Assembly (NCBI GenBank): GCA_023717525.1 | Contig: JAMQPK010000005.1 | Span: 1 to 39,617 of the forward strand | Direction: 5' to 3' | DNA from: Vicinamibacterales bacterium | GTDB taxonomy: Bacteria > Acidobacteriota > Vicinamibacteria > Vicinamibacterales > JAMQPK01 | Length of the DNA: 39,617 nt | In this document: positions 34,061 through 39,617 of the stretch, piece after piece | How the letters are laid out: each line of letters opens with the position of its first letter | Numbering within the stretch: position 1 is the stretch's first letter | Program-made: the position numbers and the translations under genes | The notes under the pieces: generated by a model | Databases searched by the model: none | Told to the model about the DNA's origin: nothing | Seen by the model: only the letters and a program-made list of their open reading frames with translations

Positions 34061-35110
34061 CTAGATCTTCGTGCGGCACACCGGCGCTTTGCCGTTGCCG
34101 ATGTCGTCAACCCAGTAGATGTATCCCTTGAAGACCGATGCGCCATGCGGGAATGGCGATCCGTCGGGCAGCACGATCGAGTCGACGACCTCTCCGGTCA
34201 TCATGTCGCGCTTGAAGAACGCGCCCATATTGGTGTCCGATTCCCAAAGGAACCGCGCGTCGGGCGTCTCGATGCCGATCCCGTGCGGCCGGAAGCCAAC
34301 GGTCGGGAACATATGCTCGACCGTCCAGGTCTTGGGATCCATCCTGTAGATCATCCGTCCAGGCGGAACGGCGATCCACAGCTTGCCGTTCTGAACCTGC
34401 TGACCGTGAGCGCCAGTACCTGGAGCCGGGGGTCCGGGATTGCCTGGAATCGCTCCGCCTCGCCCGACACCGACGCCATCCGCCGTCGCCTGTCCGCTGT
34501 TCTGTCCGGCCGCCGGAGTTCCTCGTCCCGCGCCGCCACCGCGGCGTCCACCAGCCGCCGCGCCTGCGCCACCAGCACGCGGGCCGCGCACGGTTGCGCC
34601 GTAGGTGTCGGGCCTGGCCGGGATGTCGGTCGTTCGCCTGTAAATGACGCCGGCGCCAGGAGTGAAGTGCTTTTCCATCGTCTCGCCGGTCTTCGCGTCG
34701 GCGCGAATGATCTCGCGGCTGTAGGTCGATCCAATCCAGATCGCTTTGTTGTCTTCATCGACACCGATGCCGCTCGGCCCGGTGCCCTCAGGCGACAACT
34801 CACGCAGCATCTTCCCTTCGTAGCTCGACAGGTACACCTTGCAACGCCCCGGCGTGTCCGTGCGACTGCCGGCGTTGTCGATCGTCCAGATGCCTTCTTC
34901 GGTGCACTGCATCCCGTTGCCCGACAAACCCGGCGCGGTGAAGAGAATCTCCACTTTCGCGACCCGGCTGGGCCATCCTGGCTTCGGCGTCGGAGGTGTC
35001 GCGCCCTGCGCCCCCGCAACGTTCTGCTGTGCCTCGAGCGGCGATGCGCCACCGAGCATGACCCCGCCTGCCGTCAGTGCTGCCGCGTTCAGAAAGTCTC
35101 TTCGCTTCAT
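34061..35110 (-). CDS. Tat-exported beta-propeller (SMP-30/lyase-like) with Gly-rich insert
   Basis: A protein of 349 residues. MKRRDFLNAAALTAGGVMLGG is a Tat signal with a clear RRDFL motif. The rest reads as a beta-propeller of the SMP-30/streptogramin-lyase group: EEGIWTIDNAGSR, GIGVDEDNKAIWIGS, REIIRADAKTGE, NGKLWIAVPPGRMIYRMDPKTW, PHGIGIETPDARFLWESD. An insert at about 176-238 is almost all Gly, Ala, Arg and Pro and splits two blades. Homologues open lactones or cleave cyclic molecules, but active-site residues could not be placed, so a binding or scaffold role is possible. It sits between two receptor genes on the same strand, downstream of the direct repeats at 35151-35430. GATGAC precedes ATG 35110, without a clear GGAGG. 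Confidence 0.75.
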   Translation of the reverse strand: MKRRDFLNAAALTAGGVMLGGASPLEAQQNVAGAQGATPPTPKPGWPSRVAKVEILFTAPGLSGNGMQCTEEGIWTIDNAGSRTDTPGRCKVYLSSYEGKMLRELSPEGTGPSGIGVDEDNKAIWIGSTYSREIIRADAKTGETMEKHFTPGAGVIYRRTTDIPARPDTYGATVRGPRAGGAGAAAGGRRGGGAGRGTPAAGQNSGQATADGVGVGRGGAIPGNPGPPAPGTGAHGQQVQNGKLWIAVPPGRMIYRMDPKTWTVEHMFPTVGFRPHGIGIETPDARFLWESDTNMGAFFKRDMMTGEVVDSIVLPDGSPFPHGASVFKGYIYWVDDIGNGKAPVCRTKI

Positions 35111-35422
35111 GTCGTCATCCTTTTTTGATGATCTCGGCTCGCTCTCGCTCGCCGAGCAACCACCTCACACTCGCTGATCCTCAACTCGTGTTCGGCGACC
35201 GTCCCTTACCTCTTGGCCCTCGTAATTCCCCAATGTTCCAATCTTCAATCTTCAATTCTCAGAAGCGACCTGCCACTTCGCGCTCGCCGACTCTTCATCG
35301 CGCTCAGCGCAACGAGCCGAACAGCCACCTCACACTCGTTGATCCTTCACTCGTGTTCGGCGACCGTCCATTACCCTTTGCCGTCGTAATTCCCCAATGT
35401 TCCAATCTTCAATCTTCAATTC
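35111..35422. other. Intergenic region between receptor and propeller genes
   Basis: A 312-bp gap, almost filled by the two direct repeats and a 49-base spacer rich in CGCTC words. The promoter of the propeller gene should lie at the low-coordinate end, where a run of six T (35121-35126) and TGATGA occur, but no hexamer pair is convincing. No RNA gene was recognised. Confidence 0.6.
35151..35266. repeat. Direct repeat, copy 1
   Basis: A stretch of 116 bases repeated at 35316-35430. From CACCTCACACTCG onward, the copies agree at roughly nine in ten positions, with a one-base gap, and the last 47 bases are identical. Each contains CAATCTT units at a 7-bp period (35239-35259 here). It lies in the 312-bp gap between receptor and propeller genes. 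I see no gene in the copy. Confidence 0.85.
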
Positions 35423-35430
35423 TCAGAAGC
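35316..35430. repeat. Direct repeat, copy 2, covering the receptor stop codon
   Basis: The second copy of the 116-base repeat. Its final bases include the TGA (35423-35425, minus strand) and the codons for the last two residues, SF, of the 1,190-residue receptor. The repeat therefore starts inside a coding sequence and extends past it. Confidence 0.85.
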
Positions 35431-38400
35431 TTACCCGCGCGACGATCTGCCCGCTGCGCGGCGGTCCGTATACTGAGCCTGTGTCGATACGGCCGTACCC
35501 TGAAATCGGCACGCCCTGCGCGTTCCTCAACTGCGTCTGGAGCGGATTGGTCGCACTCGGATTATTCATCTGAGTGCGGTTGAACGCATTAAAAAACTCC
35601 ATGCGGATGCTCAGCGACGTCGTGCCTTTCATCGGGAAGACCCGCCCGAAGCTGAACTGCTCGTCCGGCCTGCGCTGATACCGGAAGTCGTCGTAGTAGG
35701 CCGGTGACGTGCTGTATTCGCCCTGCGGGGCGTCGACCCACGCCTTCGGATTCAGGACGAAATCGGCATTGGGGTCGATCTTGCCGTTGAGGTCCTTCAG
35801 GTACAACGGCTCGCCGGGCACACGGTTGAATCGCGTGGTCTGGAACGTCAGCGTGGTCTGGTTGTTCGTCGACGCCGGCACCGGTATCGGCAGCCCGCTC
35901 GCATATCGCACCATCCCGCCAATCGTCCAGTTGCTGGCGATGGCTTTCACGAAGCCGTTTCCTTCGATGGTGGGGACCATGTAGTTGAAGGCCAGCACGC
36001 TGACGAGCGGCTCCGACAATGACGAGATGCTCTTCTGGCTTTCTGGAGACTGGAAGATGTCGTACTGACTGCCGCTGAAATTGTTGTATTCCTTCTGCCA
36101 CGTGAACGTGTAAGTGAAGTTCAACCCGTGTCCATAGCGTTTGTTCACCTTCACCTGCATCGAGTCGTACCACGACATACCGAGCGGCACGCCGATCGAG
36201 TTGAACGTGCCGAACTGCGCGTATGGCCTCAGGCTCTGCGCCACGGTATTTGCCAGAGAGTAGCTCGCGTAGGGCGCTTTATTGAACCCCCGTGCCGCGG
36301 CCGTTGCGGAATCGAGGCGCGAACGCAGCAGTGCCTGATCCGCCGTGTTGTGCAGATCGAGTCCGAACGACCTCAGACGCTCTTCGCTAATCGCGTTCAG
36401 GCTCGACAGGCTGTTTGCGAGAAAACCGGTGCCTCTATTGCCGACGTACGCCACCTCGCCCACGAAATCCTTCAGGAACTCGCGCTGAACCGAGATGCTC
36501 CACTGCTGCATCTTCGGCATCCTGCCGGCATCTGGATGGATCCACTGAGACGGGTTGTCGATCTGGCCGAGCGAAGGCCGGATGCCGGGATTGTTCGTCA
36601 CCTTGAACAGGTCGTCTCGGTTGTAGATCAGGCCGTTCTTCAGGATGTTCGCAGGATCCCCAAACGCGGCGCTGCTGTAGTTCAGCGTGCTCCAACCGCC
36701 GGCGCCGAGCGTACCACCGCCGGCCGATTCACCGCCGTTGGTCTGCGCGTAGGTAATCGCATACCCTCCGCGAATCACGGTCTTCTGATTCATCTGATAC
36801 GACGCCCCGACTCGCGGCCCGATGGCCTTGGGATCGGTCTTCACGAAGCGGCAGTTGCACGCGCCGGTTCCGCTGCCCTCGTAGGTCGTCGCGCCTGTCA
36901 GATTCCCAGCCGCAGGGTTCGCCACGTTCGGGTCGAACATGCTGCGACGATCCTGATCTTCGTAGGGATAGCCCTGGTAGTCCCACCGGAGCCCGTAGTC
37001 GAGCGTGAGATTGCCGGTGATCTTCCAGGTGTCCTGGGCGTAGCCAGCCGCCGTCGGCTTTCTCCACTGAGGATCGGGCGGATTGGCCACCGAGGCCGTG
37101 TTCACGAGGCCCAGCAGGAAACTCGCATACGGTAGTCCCACGCTGCCGCCCGACAGGTTCTGTCCGTTGGTCGACGGCAGGCCGGACTGCTGCGCGTTGA
37201 AGCCGTAGTTCGCTCCAGCAATGATGGGCGATCCTGTGAGCTGATCGTCGCGCCATTCGAACCCGAACTTGTACGTGTGGCTGTTGCGCGCGTGCGTCAA
37301 GCTTCCCTGAATAGCCGGTTTCCTCGTCGCTGGAATGCTGCCGCCGACGGCGATTTGCTGGTTCAGGCCGCCGCCTGTCGCGGCGAAGAGGCTGTTGCTG
37401 ATGATCGGAAAGCCGTTGCCGTTCAGTGCGCCGACAAGGCCCAGCTCCTTGACCGGATCGAAGTCGCGGACTTCCGGAAGGGGGCCGTCGGGATTGTAGT
37501 GGCGGACATACCCACCCCGGATATCCAGCAGCGTCGTCGGCGAAAGCGTCCAATCGTAGCTCACGCGCGTCGTCCATGTGGACGTGGGAATGCGCCTGAC
37601 GGCCGTGATGGGTATCGGAAGCCCGTCTGACCCGTTGTAGTGAGGCCCCCAGTATCTCGACACGTACGCTGACAGCTTGCCGCCGGCGCTCGTGAAGTTG
37701 TGATCGGCCTTCACCGTGGAAATCGACTTGACCGTATCGGCCGGAAACGACTGATCCCAGTTGTTGATGAACCCGGGACGCGTCGCGGTCGGGATATACG
37801 CTTGAATCTTCCGCGCCACAGGATCGATCAGTTCCTGCGGGATCACGTTGTTCGGGAACGGATCACGCACGATCTGGCCATTCGGCGCGGTGCGCGTCGT
37901 TCGCGGATCGTAGATCGCGTTTTCCATGATCGGCCGCCCGAGCGGATCGGTGGCAAGCACACGGCCTGTCAGCGCTTCGCCGAAATCTCCGTTTCTCATC
38001 CTGTCGGTCGGCACGGTCGAGAGCAGGCCGGCTCTTGTCTCGATCTGCCTGAACTGTTCGAACGAATAAAAGAAGAACGTCTTGTTGTGTCCGTCGTACT
38101 TCGGGAGAATCACGGGACCGCCAAGGCTACCGCCCCAGTTGTTGCGTCGATTACGCGGCTTCAGGAGCTCGCCGTTCCCGTCGTTGGTGTATGGAATGCC
38201 GGCACCAAATGCCTCGTTGACGAAGTAGTCGAACATGCTTCCGCGGAACTGGTTCGTACCCGACTTGGCCGTCAGATTGAAAATGCCGCCCGCCACCGAC
38301 CCGTACTCCGCGGCGAAGTTGCTCGTGTGCACGGTCATTTCTTCCAGCGATTCGACCGATGGCTGCACCTGATCGACCCTGATCACAAGCCGATTGTTGT

Positions 38401-38995
38401 TGGCTTCCATCCCCTCGACGCGGATCTGGTACGTGTTCAGGGGCGCGCCGTTCAGCTTGATGGAGCTGTAAGAGGAAATGCTTCCTCCGGGCACCAGATT
38501 GACGAACGTATACGGGTTCCGTATGGCCGCCGCCGCGAAATTTCCGCGTGCGCCGAAGTTCAGCGGCAGCTCGTTCAGGTTTTCACTGGTGATGCTCGAG
38601 CTGATCTCCGCATTCTCGGTCTTCAGCATCGAAGCGTCGGCGACCACGCGGACTTCTTCCGACAGGTTGCCGACCTCGAGTTTCGCGTCGATGCGCGCCG
38701 TCTGCGCGGTGAAAATGCGGATGCCTTCCTGCCGGAATTTTCCGAACCCCTGGAGTTCCACGCTCAGGTTATAAACGCCAACCGGCACCTGCACGATCGT
38801 GTAGCTGCCGGTTGGTGTTGTCACCGTTTCATACTTGGTGCCTGACTGCGGATCTTCGGCCACGACGTTTGCACCAGGGACTACGCCGCCACCGGCGTCG
38901 GTCACCGTTCCCGTGATGGTGCCACGGTTCGACTGGGCAAATGCTGCCGTCACCGACAGCGCGAGGCAAAGACCGGCGATCCACAGTCGTCTCAT
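35423..38995 (-). CDS. Oar-type TonB-dependent outer-membrane receptor
   Basis: A 1,190-residue receptor with Sec signal RRLWIAGLCLALSVTAAFAQ. The carboxypeptidase-regulatory-like domain is RGTITGTVTDAGGGVVPGANVVAE ... GVYNLSVELQGFGKFRQEG. The plug region shows EVRVVADASMLKTENAEIS, LNGAPLNTYQIRVEGMEANN, NFAAEYGSVAGGIFNLTAKSG and GTNQFRGSMFDYFVNEAFG. The long barrel ends QIVARVSF. It imports or anchors an unknown ligand. ATG 38995 follows AGAGAGG by seven bases. It begins eleven bases after the stop of another receptor, so the two are co-transcribed, and it differs from the receptor at 30291 by more than the barrel alone. Its stop lies in a direct repeat. Confidence 0.94.
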   Translation of the reverse strand: MRRLWIAGLCLALSVTAAFAQSNRGTITGTVTDAGGGVVPGANVVAEDPQSGTKYETVTTPTGSYTIVQVPVGVYNLSVELQGFGKFRQEGIRIFTAQTARIDAKLEVGNLSEEVRVVADASMLKTENAEISSSITSENLNELPLNFGARGNFAAAAIRNPYTFVNLVPGGSISSYSSIKLNGAPLNTYQIRVEGMEANNNRLVIRVDQVQPSVESLEEMTVHTSNFAAEYGSVAGGIFNLTAKSGTNQFRGSMFDYFVNEAFGAGIPYTNDGNGELLKPRNRRNNWGGSLGGPVILPKYDGHNKTFFFYSFEQFRQIETRAGLLSTVPTDRMRNGDFGEALTGRVLATDPLGRPIMENAIYDPRTTRTAPNGQIVRDPFPNNVIPQELIDPVARKIQAYIPTATRPGFINNWDQSFPADTVKSISTVKADHNFTSAGGKLSAYVSRYWGPHYNGSDGLPIPITAVRRIPTSTWTTRVSYDWTLSPTTLLDIRGGYVRHYNPDGPLPEVRDFDPVKELGLVGALNGNGFPIISNSLFAATGGGLNQQIAVGGSIPATRKPAIQGSLTHARNSHTYKFGFEWRDDQLTGSPIIAGANYGFNAQQSGLPSTNGQNLSGGSVGLPYASFLLGLVNTASVANPPDPQWRKPTAAGYAQDTWKITGNLTLDYGLRWDYQGYPYEDQDRRSMFDPNVANPAAGNLTGATTYEGSGTGACNCRFVKTDPKAIGPRVGASYQMNQKTVIRGGYAITYAQTNGGESAGGGTLGAGGWSTLNYSSAAFGDPANILKNGLIYNRDDLFKVTNNPGIRPSLGQIDNPSQWIHPDAGRMPKMQQWSISVQREFLKDFVGEVAYVGNRGTGFLANSLSSLNAISEERLRSFGLDLHNTADQALLRSRLDSATAAARGFNKAPYASYSLANTVAQSLRPYAQFGTFNSIGVPLGMSWYDSMQVKVNKRYGHGLNFTYTFTWQKEYNNFSGSQYDIFQSPESQKSISSLSEPLVSVLAFNYMVPTIEGNGFVKAIASNWTIGGMVRYASGLPIPVPASTNNQTTLTFQTTRFNRVPGEPLYLKDLNGKIDPNADFVLNPKAWVDAPQGEYSTSPAYYDDFRYQRRPDEQFSFGRVFPMKGTTSLSIRMEFFNAFNRTQMNNPSATNPLQTQLRNAQGVPISGYGRIDTGSVYGPPRSGQIVARVSF

Positions 38996-39006
38996 GAGGC
39001 ACCTCT

Positions 39007-39617
39007 CTAGAAGCTGAACCTCAATCCCAGCCTGATATAGCGCTCGTCATACTCGCGGCCGACCGAGTTCGTACCAGTAACCGCGGCAAAACCGTTCAAG
39101 GTACGGATCGATCCATCGGCGTTGTAGACGACGTTGCCGATGTTCGCACCTGGGTTTGCGAAATGCGGAGTATTGGTGATGTTGAACACCTCGATGCGGG
39201 CCTGCAGCGCCTTCGTCTGGCCCAGGCGGAACAACCGGAAGAAGCTCATGTCGAGGTTGCCGTAACCGGGACCGCGCATGGTGTTGAAACCCGCTGTGCC
39301 GAATCGTGCTTCGGTCACCGGCTTGAACGCGGTTGCATCGAACCAGGCGCTGGTTGTACCGATACCCCCCAGAATCTCGACGCTGTCTTTTACCTGATCA
39401 GCGATCTGCGGGCTGTTCGCGTTCAGAGATGCGGCGGACGCCGTCACGGTAAACGGTGAGCCTGAGTAGGCCGAGTAGTACGAATTCACCTGCCATCCGC
39501 CGGCGATCGCGGCCGCAATGCCCCCCTCGTTCAGGAACGGCTTGCCCTCGCCAAATGGCAACTCGTACATCATCGACACATCGAGCTTGTGCGGCGTGTT
39601 GCCGCCCTGCGTGCCCT
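39007..39617 (-). CDS. TonB-dependent receptor, C-terminal part (cut by window edge)
   Basis: The frame is open to the right edge, so only about 203 C-terminal residues are present. They read GTQGGNTPHKLDVSMMYELPFGEG, GGWQVNSYYSAYSGSPFTVTA, RIEVFNITNTPHFANPG and end RYIRLGLRFSF, which are typical barrel strands of an Oar-type receptor with a terminal Phe. The FNxxNxPHFxNP motif and the ELPFG/GGWQ strand also occur in the 1,224-residue receptor. It is directly followed by the next receptor gene with an 11-base gap. Confidence 0.9.
   Translation of the reverse strand, partial: GTQGGNTPHKLDVSMMYELPFGEGKPFLNEGGIAAAIAGGWQVNSYYSAYSGSPFTVTASAASLNANSPQIADQVKDSVEILGGIGTTSAWFDATAFKPVTEARFGTAGFNTMRGPGYGNLDMSFFRLFRLGQTKALQARIEVFNITNTPHFANPGANIGNVVYNADGSIRTLNGFAAVTGTNSVGREYDERYIRLGLRFSF

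Noticed and set aside
32151-34064. 637-codon plus-strand frame opposite a receptor
   Set aside because: It is antisense to the signal, plug and barrel of the receptor and has no recognisable feature.
35111-35422. Possible insertion sequence between receptor and propeller genes
   Set aside because: There is a direct repeat but no transposase frame, terminal inverted repeat or target duplication.
36128-38845. Long plus-strand frames opposite the 1,190-residue receptor
   Set aside because: They are shadows of a well-recognised receptor gene and have no ribosome-binding site or domain.

Overview
The window looks like a chromosomal segment of a high-GC member of the Acidobacteriota, most like the Vicinamibacteria. 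This is judged from gene content, not from a marker gene. The pointers are large Oar-type TonB-dependent receptors with an N-terminal carboxypeptidase-regulatory-like domain, many exported enzymes (Sec or Tat signals) of families usually found in the cytoplasm, a four-helix-bundle (S23/IVP) gene, a TPR-multihaem cytochrome, and a fused transporter-like/spermidine synthase. No tRNA, rRNA, CRISPR array, IS transposase or phage gene was seen.

Layout. (1) 1-1787, minus: type IIA topoisomerase A subunit, cut by the left edge. (2) 1852-2235, plus: four-helix-bundle gene flanked by imperfect inverted repeats. (3) 2295-4462, minus: exported alpha/beta hydrolase with a PDZ domain, overlapping a GNAT acetyltransferase. 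A zinc-ribbon protein (4496-4693, minus) and a small helix-turn-helix-like protein (5002-5202, plus) diverge from a 308-bp gap. (4) 12525-5286, minus, a probable operon: exported bicupin, FAD/Fe-S D-2-hydroxyacid dehydrogenase, membrane-fused spermidine-synthase-like protein, and an exported LIC_10091-like protein. (5) 12647-16936, plus: two tandem exported sugar-dehydrogenase-like beta-propellers and an exported metallo-beta-lactamase-fold hydrolase. (6) 18632-16933, minus: exported cupin and MFS transporter. (7) 19338-18677, minus: FitA/VapB-like antitoxin and PIN toxin. (8) 19443-21903, plus: ArsR-methyltransferase fusion and S-adenosylhomocysteinase, ending at a hairpin terminator, then an exported PHP-domain protein (22025-24073). 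(9) 25021-24074, minus: exported HpcH/HpaI aldolase; 25064-25297, plus: zinc-ribbon protein. (10) 39617-25300, minus: three TonB-dependent receptors, a Tat-exported Gly-rich beta-propeller, then an overlapping trio of an exported methyltransferase-like protein, a TPR-octahaem cytochrome and a Tat-signal MmgE/PrpD protein.

How the genes may work together. Receptors, exported propeller dehydrogenases, hydrolases, cupins, aldolase and cytochrome suggest a lifestyle built on uptake and envelope-side oxidation of organic matter. The FAD/Fe-S dehydrogenase would handle D-2-hydroxyacids inside the cell. The ArsR-methyltransferase/ahcY pair is a self-contained methyl-cycle unit, with a candidate operator beside the regulator's start.

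The most unusual features are that regulator-ahcY pair, the methyltransferase-like/octahaem/PrpD trio, and a set of short repeats at gene boundaries. One of these, an array of 14-bp units, lies inside the start and signal-peptide region of the second sugar dehydrogenase and could in principle shift its frame.
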